From Charina bottae (Eukaryota > Chordata > Lepidosauria > Squamata > Charinaidae), in assembly GCA_023362775.1 (NCBI GenBank), contig JALMGJ010000004.1, forward strand, positions 55,841,298 to 55,905,297: DNA of 64,000 bases, given 5' to 3'. Under the pieces are notes generated by a model, which was not told the DNA's origin, did not search any database, and was given only the letters and a program-made list of their open reading frames with translations. Of the stretch, positions 40,701 to 52,600 are shown in pieces. Position 1 is the stretch's first letter; every line of letters starts with the position of its first letter. The translations under genes were made by a program, and so were the position numbers.

Positions 40701-43560
40701 GAGGTCAAATCAGTCAATCCTAAAGGAAATCAACCCTGACTGCTCATTGGAAGGACAGATACTGAAGCTGAAGCTCAAATACTTTGGCCACCTAATGCGA
40801 AGAGAGGACTCACTGGAAAAGACCCTGATGCTGGGAAAGACTGAAGGCAAAAGGAGAAGGGGATGGCAGAGGATGAGATGGTTAGATAGCATCACCGACA
40901 TAATGAACATGAAGTTGAGTAAACTCCGGGAGACAGTGGAAGACAAGAAGGCCTGGCGTGCTATGGTCCAGGAGGTCACGAAGAGTCGGACACGACTAAA
41001 CGACTGAACAACAACAAAAATGTCTTTCTGGTTATGTCCATGTGGTGATGGCACAATAGAAACTCTAAGCCATATGCTGCTATACTGCTCCCTATATAAG
41101 GACTCTAGACGGACATTCATTTATCAGACCTTGAAGAAATTTCCAGCTAGGGAATGTGATTTGTACTTACTGTTACTTCTTTCGGACAAGGACTCAAAAA
41201 CATCCTCCCAAGTCACCCAGTTTTGTGCTACCATCTGTACAATACATCACACCATTGATTAAATTTGGATAGTTATCTATTCATCACTTTTTATAATACT
41301 ATTTTTTAATTTTATTACATATGTTCTTATTTATTTTTAGATCCTATTATACTCATTGTCTGTAGCTTGAATCATGTCAACTGGATTTCTATTTTCTCAG
41401 TGGAAACGTTTCGCTCCTTATCCAAGGAGCTTCTTCAGTCTGAGCAAAGTGGTTCAGTGGTTCTAAACACAATAAAATTACCTCACTTTTGGAGGATCAC
41501 CATACATATGAAAAACTGAAAAGAGACCCCACCAGCAATTACAAGAAAAAGGTAATAGACAGTTTGAAACAATTGGAACATGATGGCTCCATCGATAGGA
41601 TTACCTACCACCGTCTGTATCCTGGAGAAGCCATCCCCTGCATTTACGGACTTCCTAAGATCCACAAGGAAGGAACACCCCTCCGACCCATAGTCAGCAG
41701 CATTAATTCGGTAACATACAACATTGCCAAACACCTCTCTACCATACTAGCACCTCTAGTTGGACACTCTGAACACCACATCCATAATTCGGAAGAATTT
41801 GTTTCCAAAGCAAAGATCCTGAAACTGGATACAGATGAAACTATGGTCTCCTTCGATGTGTCCTCCCTTTTCACCAGCATCCCCACCACTCATGCTCTAT
41901 CCGCTGTCAGGAAGAGACTAGAAGAGGACAGCACCCTTGAAAGGAGAAACCATCTCAACCCAAACCAGATCTGCCATCTTCTGGACCTGTGTCTTAACAC
42001 CACTTATTTCACATACAGAGGTGACTTTTACAGACAAAAACACGGCTGTGCCATGGGTTCTCCTGTGTCACCCATTGTGGCCAATCTATACATGGAAGAA
42101 GTGGAGAAGAAAGCACTCAACACATTCCAGGGAATGGTGCCCACCCACTGGTTTAGGTATGTGGATGACACCTGGGTCAAAATCAAGGCCCAGGAAGTAC
42201 AGGCCTTCACGGACCATATAAACACTATAGATGCCAACATTAGCTTCACCAGAGAAGACACCAAGGACAACAGACTGGCATTCCTAGACTGTGAAGTCCT
42301 CATTGGGACCAGTGGCAAGCTAGAAATAGGGATCTACAGGAAACCCACACACACAGATCAATATCTGATGTTTGACTCCCACCATCCACTGCAGCACAAA
42401 CTAGGAGTCATCAGGACATTGTCACACAGAGCAGAAACCATCCCCACCTCCATGGATTCCAAAAAGAATGAAAATCAGCACCTGAGAACAGCTCTGAAGG
42501 CCTGTGGATATCCAAATTGGGCCTTCACTAAATCTAAATCTACCAGACCTAAAACAGCGACAGATAGGGCTGAGACTCAGAGTAAACGGAAGAACCTGGT
42601 CATTCCTTACATGGCTGGCGTGTCTGAAAAGATAAAAAGGATATTTGGCAAACACCACATACCTGTATATTTCAAACCCACCAACACACTGAGACAGAGG
42701 CTTGTACACCCCAAAGATCAAACTCCAAAGGACAAGGAAAGCAATGTAGTGTATGCAATCCAGTGCAGTGAGGAGTGCTCTGAACTCTACATTGGAGAAA
42801 CCAAACAACCTTTGTACAGGAGGATGGCCCAACACAGGAGAAGTAACAACACAGGACCAGAGTCAGCAGTTTATCTTCATCTAAAGGAAAAAGGACACTC
42901 ATTTGAGGACATTAATGTTCACATTTTAGACAGAGAAGATAGGTGGTTTGAGAGAGGGGTCAAGGAATCCATTTATGCCAACTTGGAAAATCCTTCCTTG
43001 AATAGAGGTGGGGGCCTCAGGCACAATCTTTCCCCTATTTTCCTTCCTGCTTTGTCTTCTGTGCCTAGGAAGATTAAGACCATTTCGCAAGCTCAACAGC
43101 AGCATGGTAATCTTAACGATCCTCCTTTAGATGATAAAGGGACTTAGAAATAACATCTCAAAATAACCATGACCTAGCCCCAGGTGCAAGGTCACACAGC
43201 CACCTAGAAACATATTTAAGGATTCCCTTACTAACTTTGCTCAGACTGAAGAAGCTCCTTGGATAAGGAGCGAAACGTTTCCAATGAGAAAATAGAAATC
43301 CAGTTGACATGATTCAAGCTACAGACAATTCCACCTGGATGACTGAGAACCTTCATAGACATATTATACTCATTGTTTTTCTGTTATACATATAGATGTA
43401 TGCAATAGTTTTACTACTGGATATTTTACTGTTTCTGGCCCTATGACTGTAATAAACTGATTTTATTTGATTGTAATCTAGATTTAATAATATTTTAAAA
43501 AAAGGAGCTATTTGTATGTTAATATTACATAGATCTTTTTCTTCTTTTTTGAAGTTTTAC

Positions 43561-43623
<63 letters not shown>

Positions 43624-46600
43624 GGGAGAGAGAGAGGTATATGTATAATTACTGTTATATTGGTTTCATTTTTGTTTGTTTAGTTCATTAATCATTCTTT
43701 TTAAAAGGAGGGAGAGATTTTCTGAGAGCTTGGGAAATGCCACGCACTTGTTTCCTAGCTTACAGTTATTTTGCAACTTCTGTACACCTTCACCCTGTTG
43801 TGATTTCCCCATTTTTCATCCACTAGCAGAGGGGTCAAACTACATTTTATGGCAGACTTTGGCTTTGCAGTTTTAAAGAAACATTGTTTCAGCTGCAAAA
43901 CACCCTCATGAAATAAAATATGAACAACAGAAAATGAAATAGCACAGCAATCCAATGCAAATTCCAAAGATTCCATTCCATTTCCAAAACTTTCCCAACA
44001 TCAATTTCACCATCTATCTTTAAAAAAATAATAAACCTGAATTTCCCTGATTATATATACAACTTGTACTTACATTTTATATTACTCAACTCCTAGCCTC
44101 TGGCCTCAGGGAGCCATCTTTCCCTTCTTTCCCTGTCATGGGTATATAATGACTCATACTGCAACCTACAGCCATTATTAAAGTTACCGTGAAAAGTGTC
44201 TGGTTGGGCATTACAGCCAACAGAAGCTTTTAAATACAAACAGAAAAAATGGCTTGTTTCCCAATAATAACTTTTCCTTCCTTCCTGCCTGCCTGCCTTC
44301 CTCAGCCATATAAATACATACAACATGTATTGAAAGCATAGATGGCAATATAATTGAATGTAATTGTACGTACACATGTTGGAGGAGCAAGGGAATTTTG
44401 TTACTCCAGATCTGGCAGCTCAGGAGCAGAATACTGTTTGATTCCCACTTTTTAAACTCTGCTATTGGTTGGATTCAGGAATAATTGATTGGAACCTGAT
44501 GTTCCTTGTCTGTCTTCACCATTTTGAATTCAGCTCATGTGAAAACCATCAAACATTAGCTTTAGAGTGATTTCTGAGAGTAAAGTGGGATGAAAACTGT
44601 GCCCTCTGGAAGTGGTCAGTGTCACGTTTCACTTTCTTCATTGAAAACTTGACCCTTCAAAAACTAAAAATTGTGCCTTCATTCTGGGACTACTTCCATA
44701 TTCTTTATTCCTACCTGCTATTTCAGTTCTTAAAAACATGAGAACCATGTGGTTCCTTTCACTGGTATATTTTAGAAGCTCACCTCTTCAGTCTGGTATT
44801 CAACTAATCTTGCATATCTCCCCTTTCCCTTCACTCTTCTCCCATTCTGTGGTTTTAAACTATAAGATTGAGGAAAGGCTTTTATATTCTTATATCTTCT
44901 GAAAAATAAAAGCCTAGCAATAAGTGAATAAATCATAAGCATCAGCAATTTGTTATTACTGCATGCACATCCATTCTAATAAATTTGACTATTTATATTT
45001 TAGATCTCTGTCCATCAGATTTGATTTAAGACTGCTTACAGGCCATATTTGGCTTGTATGAAAATAAAAGATTCAATATTCTTTTGACAATTTAATTAGC
45101 TTGAACTTTTTTTGCATGTTTGAAAGTTACAGTTGTTAAGAGAAGCTCTTCACTCTGCTGTGATAAATATGACATTTATCTTCCTTGGTACTGCAGAGCT
45201 AGTAATTGATTCCAAAAGGTTAATTGTGAGCAGCCATGAAAACAGTTGATAGAAATGTAACACTGAACTGTGATTTGTCCATTAATATAAAAACATCCAA
45301 TGTAACTGTTAATTAAAACCACATACATCATATGCCATTAATACGTTTGTCATAGAGAATTATATTAGAGGTGGCACTGTGTTTAATGTACTCAGAGAAG
45401 TTCAGTGTGTTTCTATATGTATATTAGCCTAAATTCCATTTGCTTTTTACAAACCAAGGTATTTTCTTAAAATTTCTTAGCAGCCAAATGTTTCCCAAAT
45501 AACAATGCCTTTCTTCCAATGATTTCTTTAAATATATATTTTTATTCACTTTTTTTCTGGTTTACATAAAACTGAATGTAAAATCTATTGCTCTGTCTTC
45601 TCTATCTCTGTCAAGGTTCTTTTCTTTTTCAGGTCATTAAGCTATGGTGCTATTGGAGTAATTGTTGGGCATGAATTTACTCATGGATTTGATAACAATG
45701 GTGAGTTATTCAGATTCTTAAACTTTGGTAAGAAAAGATTAAAAATAATAAGTAAGACTAATCTCATAGCCCCACCCTAAACTTCCATAGGAATAAAAAT
45801 CATGAAATCTAAATGCAGACATCACATACTTTCCAAAGCAAGATGGAGACGTAGTGTTTGTGCTGTCTTTTAAGTGAAAATAGTTAACCATGCATTAAAT
45901 TCTCTTTATATTCCCTCAATCAGGAAATTTTATGATTTACTGTAGATAAACAGTGCATTTTTTTAAAGGAAATGTTTCTGGGTTCAGTTTTAAGAGGTGT
46001 GTATGTTTATTTTATTAGTACCATGCTTTGTATTGTACTTTTCCCCCCCTTGAAAATGGAAATGCAGGTCGCAAATATGACAGGAATGGAAATTTGAATC
46101 CCTGGTGGTCCTTGCAGTCAGAAGAAAAATTCAAAGAGAAAACAAAATGTATGGTCAATCAGTACAACAACTATTACTGGAAAAAAGCAGGATTGAATGT
46201 AAGTTCAGGATGTTTGGCTAAAACTGATTTGGACCAATCAAAACTAGATCTGGACCAAATCAGCAGTAATATATCATCATGGCAGCTTATGTGCGCTGCA
46301 TGTAGTATACTTCCTTACCTTCTTTGACATGGTTTCTTCCTCTATATTCTTTTAGCTAACTATATTTATTGCAGCTTTTTCAGTTATTGCGGTACTGTCC
46401 TATTGAGTAATGCATGCTTTCATTTAGTGACATCTGGCTACAGTGGCTGGTTTTAAAGCTCTATCATCCATCCATCCATCCATCCATCCATCCATCCATC
46501 CATCCATCCATCTATCATCTATCTATCATCTCTCACATTTATATGGCTGCCTATCTCACACAAGGCAACTCTGGGCAACATACAAAAATGAGGTAAAAAC

Positions 46601-49600
46601 AATGAAGAAATAAAAACAGTCATCATAAAAGATAAAATGATTATTAAAAATATTATCACAAAATTATAAAATCACTATAAAATATACCAACCCTTCAGAG
46701 AGAGCAAGAATGTCAGTCATAGTGGAGCCATCTAAGAATGTCTCCCGTTCCCAAAGACCCTCAGGCCTGACAACACAACCAGGTCTTGAGGGACTTCCTA
46801 AACAATAGCACGGAAGGAGCAAGCCTAATTTCAAGGGGGAGAATGTTCCACAAGGAGGGAGCCACAGCAGAGAAGGCCAATAAATAAATAAATGCAAGTC
46901 CCTGGCAGATGGAACCCATAATATGCCTTCCCTGTTTGATCTAATGGGACGGGCTGATGTAATCAGGGAGACGGTCCCTCAGATATCCCGGCCCCATGCC
47001 ATGAAGGGCTTTCAATGCTTTCCCTCACTTTTTCCTTTAACTTCAAGGCAGGGAGGCAAGGAAGAGATGAAGTGATGGGAAACCACCCATGCTTGCTTGA
47101 TTAGATGATTATTCACTATGCACCTACACAATTATACAATTATGGTCACCATTTGCATGCTTCACAGCCAGCTTCCAACAACTAGAATCAATGAAGAAGC
47201 AGGCAGTAAAATTGCAAGTTGCAGTCATGTGATATTTCACTTAACAACAGCATTGGTTAGCGACAGAGTTGCTGGTCCCAATTGTGGTTGTTAAGTGAGG
47301 ACTACCTGTACTTTGCTTGCAGTTATGCATTGGTATATGACACTAGATTACATTACATGCACAGCAGATTATGTATTATGTTGATTAATGTCCCTCCTAC
47401 CATTCAGTGGTAAGTATATCCAAGTATAATACTATGGCCCAGTAATAGATCCAAAATGAAAATATTTATCCTATCCTTGTATTTTTCCCCCCAGTTATAC
47501 AGAAACATTTGATGTGGATTCAGAAACAATCATGTTAATTAACAATATTCTTACTCCTAGATAAAAGGAAAAAGGACTTTGGCAGAAAACATTGCAGATA
47601 ACGGAGGGTTGCGAGAGGCTTTCAGGGTAGGCAGCTCTTTTGTTTCTAAGTGCAGACCAATAAATACCTCCCACCCCACCCACCAAATATAATATTGCAG
47701 GAAGAAGGGTTGGTGAAATCTGCACTGCCTTCAATGTGTTCATTATGTTTCTCATCAGGCCTATAGGAAATGGGTCAAAGAAAAGAGACAAGGAGAGGAA
47801 GAGTCCCTATTACCAGGCATTGACTTCACCCATAACCAGCTCTTCTTTCTGAGTTATGCTCATGTGAGTAGTACAAAACGTCATTTCAGAATGGATACAC
47901 ATATTTAGCTTGTTCATTGTATGGTGAGTAGACAAGTCTGCTTGATTACGGAAAGAACGTCGTTTTCTTAAATTGTAGATTTTGACCAGTGCCTGCCTGC
48001 CCGCCTGCCTGCCTGCCTTCCTCCCTTCCTCCCTTCCTCCCTTCCTATATGAGCAAGAAAAATCAAACCAGTAGAAAAAGAACAAATTACAAGGACTTTC
48101 TTCAGATTTTTTTTCACAATGACATAACTTACAAAAAAAGATGTAAAGTATATTTCAGTGCTACTTCCTAACTGGTGTTTCATTCCTTTCTGGCTTCCTT
48201 CTCTTCCTGTTGAAGAGAAAGAAATTTCACAGGCAGTCCAAATTCCCTTTTTATAGCACAATCTGGGCATGGATGGCTTTGTGCATAATTTCTCTCCGAT
48301 TCAAATAGGCTACAGATGACTACTTCTGGCATTAAACTGGACCATTAAAGAGTTTCAGCATCATATAACTCATTCTTTTATCTAATTATCTATTTATCTT
48401 AGGTGAGATGTAATTCATTTAAACCAGAAGCTGCAAGAGAACAAATCTACACTGGCGTTCACAGCCCCCCTCAGTTCAGGTACTTTAAGCTGCTTCCTTT
48501 TTTCTCAGTTGCAGGTTTTTTTTCCCATGTCAGAACCACCAAGGTGCTTTTGTAGTGAAAGGATTTGCCGGTGACATCACCGTTGCCCGGGGGACGCCCG
48601 AGGAGGTTCCTTTCATGTCCCTGTGATTTTTCCCACCGAAGTGGTACCTATTTATCTACTTGCATTTGCATGCTTTTGAACTGCTATGTTGGCAGGAGCT
48701 GGGACATATTGATGGGAGCTCACTCCGGCATGTGGCTCGCGCTCTTGGGATTCGAACTGCCGAGCTTTCAGCCTTAATGGCCTCTGACTCAGCATCTTAA
48801 CCACTGAGCCACCACGGTCCCAGTTGCAGTAATACAGTAAATCATACAGGTCTAATATAAACAGCTGTTCTGATCAGTTAAGAGATGTGACAATTTCTTT
48901 TAACCACCCTGTTGTTCTGAAAGAACTCATACATTACGTACTTCTCTCCTTTCATTTTATTTTCCATACTGCTATTCTATTATCTATATCAGTGCTTTCC
49001 AAAGTGCTGCCGTTGGTGACACACCAAAGGCGGCAGCGGCGGCGCGGGGGCGTGCACAACGGCAGCGCAGGGTGGCGTGTGGCGGCAGTGTGCACGGCGG
49101 TGGTGGCAGCGGTGGCCTTCGCTAAAACGCAGAAGCGCTGATGGCGCACCGCTGCCGTTGTCGCTGCTGCCGTTGCCGTGCACACCACCGCCGCCACGCG
49201 CGCCACCGCACCGCCACCGCCACCGCTTCCGGGTTGTGTTGCGACACACCAAACTGTGTTGCGACACACTAAAGTGTCACGACACACAGTTTGGAAAGCT
49301 ATGATCTATATACTACTAAAACTGTCATTGTGTTTATCTCTTTGTCTGTTTGTAACCTCAAGTTAGCCCAAACAGTGCATTATACCACAACCATATTTGA
49401 ATCAAAGTACCTAAAATCCACTAACTTACAGAATGCGTAAAATATTGGGACCCTTTACTCCTGTGGAATTGAAATTTCCACAATGTTCAGATCAGTTTTA
49501 TTTACAAAGCTCTAGCCATTGCAGTGTCCCTGCAGTCATGTGACTGTGATTTCTGATGCTCCCTGCCAGCTTCCCATAAGCAAAGTCAATGGGGAAGCCG

Positions 49601-52600
49601 ACAGGAAGACGGAAGTCGCTCCCATTCCCACTGCTTTTTTGCTCGCCTGTGGTCATTCTGTTTCTGTGTTTAGATAAGTAAATATTGACTTATTCTTGAA
49701 GTTCGTTTGCCACCACAATTATTTTTCTATTTATTTATACTCCTCTTCGATGATCACAGGACCAACCAGCACTGGGGTAAAAAAATATGATCAGCCTAAA
49801 ATTTAATGTTCATTCTGGTCACATCAGACTGCACTACCTTTCTCTCAAAGGATGTCCCAGTGGGTGACAAGGTTGTCCAGTAGAACATAATTTCTGGAAT
49901 TTGTTTTTCTATCCCCAAGAAGCTGATTGGCAGAAGGGAGATAAAATGGGGGGATGAATTTCTTCTTTCCAGGCATAGTTTCTCTTCTCTGATGTTCTAG
50001 CATTTAGCTGTTTGGATTTTAATTTATTAATGTTTATTCTAGTATTCTGAATCCAAATCTAGCATTATACTCTTGGGTATGGACCAACTATGACCCCACA
50101 TGTCAATAAATGTAGACCACATCTGGAAATGTGGGTAAGAAAGTTTGTTTTCTTTTTTTGGCAAACACACCCACCCAAGCATATACACAACTGAATGTAA
50201 TTCTTGCCTACTTCTGTCCTGGCATCCAGCAAAAGCTGGTGTGTCTTGGCATGCTCTGCAATAGGAGTGTTCTGACCCAACAGTACAGTTTTATTCCCCA
50301 AACTGTTCCATTATTTCTGTGGGGTAAAATGTTTTTATACTGCTTTTTATTTGTTCTGCTGCATTTTATTTTTTAATTCCTTGTGTACCACTTGGAGATT
50401 GTAGGTAGCTTATATAATTATAATAATAAAATGTATTATTGTATATAATTATAATTAATAAAATAGTATTTTAAATTATTATTTTTTGAAATCATCAGTC
50501 TCTCCTAGAATATACATAAGTGTGTGTTCAAGCAAATTGGCAGTGCAATTTCCTGCCAAACTTTTAAGGAGAAACTAAAGAAAATAAGTGTATTAAACGT
50601 CCAACATGTTTATATCAAACTTAAACCCCAAATCACACAGTCCCCTCCTTCATCCCTAATTGTGGAGCTGTTTCAAGATATCCTTAGAAATGTAATTGCA
50701 TCCATAGAAAAGTGCTAGGAATCCTCTTTTAGCTTTATCTGTTTTTAAAAGATTGTTGCCCCAAATGTCCATCTTCTGAAAGAGAAGGATTAAAAAAGCA
50801 CCCTGCATGGATAACCATTTGGAATGAGAAAATACATTTTCCAGTAATATAGTTTCTCTATAGGAGAAGTTAGTAACTCTATAGGAAGAGTTAGGCAGTG
50901 AAGGATAATAATTCAATTATGACACAAGTTTGTTTGTTTTTCAAATTGGGTAACTCGGATAATGTTGAAAAGCTTGAATGGTGCTGGATCAAATGGACAC
51001 ATTTAATGAAAGAACAGTTTCAAAAATTAAAAGTACAGCGAAGCCTAATGTAAAATACATGAATATATGGTAATACGCGAACAAAGTCTGGTCAAGAAAA
51101 AGGTCAGGATTAAATTATAGGCACTACTGTTGAAATCTGTTTAACGTGCTGCTTCAGGCAATGAACAAGCAAGAGACTAGATTGCCTAAAAAGCTGGAAT
51201 GACGTTATACAAATTAATGGTATATCCTCAACAACAATATTGTGTCTTGTCCTTGGCCACCTCGTCTCCAAAACATATTGCTGATTTGAATGCAGTTTAG
51301 ATGAATGGTAATAAGATAATTAAGTATATGTATAAAAAGTAGTGGGATGAGGTCCTTAAGATAATTAGGCTTGCTTACTTTTGGAAGCAGTCTAATAAAG
51401 GAACATCTCCCCCACCCCACCCCTCTGTATGTATTATATAATGTAATATGTACAGTATGTGTTAAATATAAATGTTACTGGAAGGCACCTGAGCTGCTCC
51501 AACATTTGTCCTTGGGATAACATAACTGATGTTCCTTGCATGTTGTTGTTATTCTGGCTTTTTTTGCAAAGACAACTCTGCATATTTATAAATGAACAGA
51601 GCATGGGCAAATGGGCAAGAACAGTTAAAGCTGAATACAGATTGAGGTGCATCCAGACCTTACTGAAAAGTAATCAGGAGCAAACCACTTCAGGCCGTAG
51701 ATTGCGCTATCACTGAAGAGTGCAGGAATTTTGCATTTCCTATTTTTATTGCCTATGTTCCAAAATATGCAGCAAGACACTGCTTCTGTCATGAGACTCA
51801 GACTGTACATTCAGAAACCTCACTCTTGTACTTGTTATCCTCTCCATTTTGCCTTCCATCCTTCTCTCTCCAATATGGTGCAATAATGCAGAATCCAATA
51901 ACCACTGAATCAGCCAGTTTTGCAACTCACAGATAAGTAAAGTGGTGTTCCTTCTGTTAAGGCTGCTCCACAAACAAGGGCATGGAGATCTTTGTTTGAA
52001 TTTGAGGGAACAGGCTCCTCCAGAGTGATTAGAAATTCTTTGGTGCCCTTGTTTAAATAATATTAGATAAGATTATTTTTTTCAGCCAGATACTACACAT
52101 CTTTACTCAGAATTAATTTCCAATGAATTCAGTGAAAACTTGTTAGTAAGACTCATCTGTTAGTAAGATTAAGCATGTGTAATTGGAGTCCTTTCCTTCC
52201 TTCCTCTTATAGGCTGCCTCAATCACAACAGCAACTCTAGAAGGCTTACAAAATATGAATTAAAAAAATGAATGAAGTTAAAACACCAATGAAAAGAAAG
52301 ATAGAACATAACAATATCATTACAATGCGCTTGCAAGGAATAGGAGTGGGAGCATTGTGCTGTGGTGGTTCTCCTCCTTTCTCTGCAGGCACTTCCAGTC
52401 ACTGTGGCAGGGAGATCATCATGCCAGAAGGCACTCATTGTAGTGTGCATCAGGGCTCAATGCTTTTGCCTCTTCTGTTTAACATCCATGTGAGGCTGCT
52501 GAGTGAGGCCATCCATTCGGTTTGGGGTCTGGTATCATCAGTCTGCTGAAAATACCCAGTTGAATATCTTGAACCTGTACCACCTTAGTGATGCTGTTGA

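Larger units (their letters stand above)
41360..43361 (+). mobile_element. Penelope-like retroelement with inverted ribozyme-bearing ends
   Basis: About 2.0 kb flanked by an exact 15-bp duplication, TATTATACTCATTGT, at 41345-41359 and 43362-43376. The left end (41360-41448) is the reverse complement of part of the right end (about 43233-43325). Each carries a hammerhead-like core. Between them is a 552-codon open frame with reverse transcriptase and GIY-YIG nuclease domains, the combination that defines Penelope-like elements. The N-terminal part of the usual 800-plus-residue protein is missing, so this is a 5'-truncated copy. It is inserted in the 3' part of an older LINE in PHEX intron 16. 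The open frame suggests a fairly recent insertion. Confidence 0.93.
41018..43475 (+). pseudogene. Same LINE family, 3' end, split by Penelope element
   Basis: 41020-41262 encodes [20 protein letters not shown], the Cys-rich C-terminus also seen at 25.1 kb. The sequence stops at 41359 and resumes at 43377, ending CTATGACTGTAATAAACTG at about 43460. Removing the Penelope element restores a continuous 3' end. Confidence 0.72.
37393..45632 (+). other. PHEX: PHEX intron 16
   Basis: 8240 bp. Holds a SINE tail (38250-38346), a stack of BovB, a second LINE and a Penelope-like element (40405-43475), and a (CA)n(GA)n tract (43563-43637). I recognise nothing in 38350-40400 and 43640-45632. Confidence 0.8.
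45701..48402 (+). other. PHEX: PHEX introns 17-20 (short)
   Basis: Introns of 367, 1362, 132 and 539 bp. Intron 18 contains (ATCC)n, an L2/CR1 3' end (46530-47012) and a squamate repeat (47105-47315). Intron 20 contains a (CTGC)(CTTC)n tract (47990-48046). Confidence 0.8.

Noticed and set aside
48952..49304. Ala/Thr and Arg/His-rich ORFs on both strands
   Set aside because: Caused by CGG/CAG triplets inside hAT element A.
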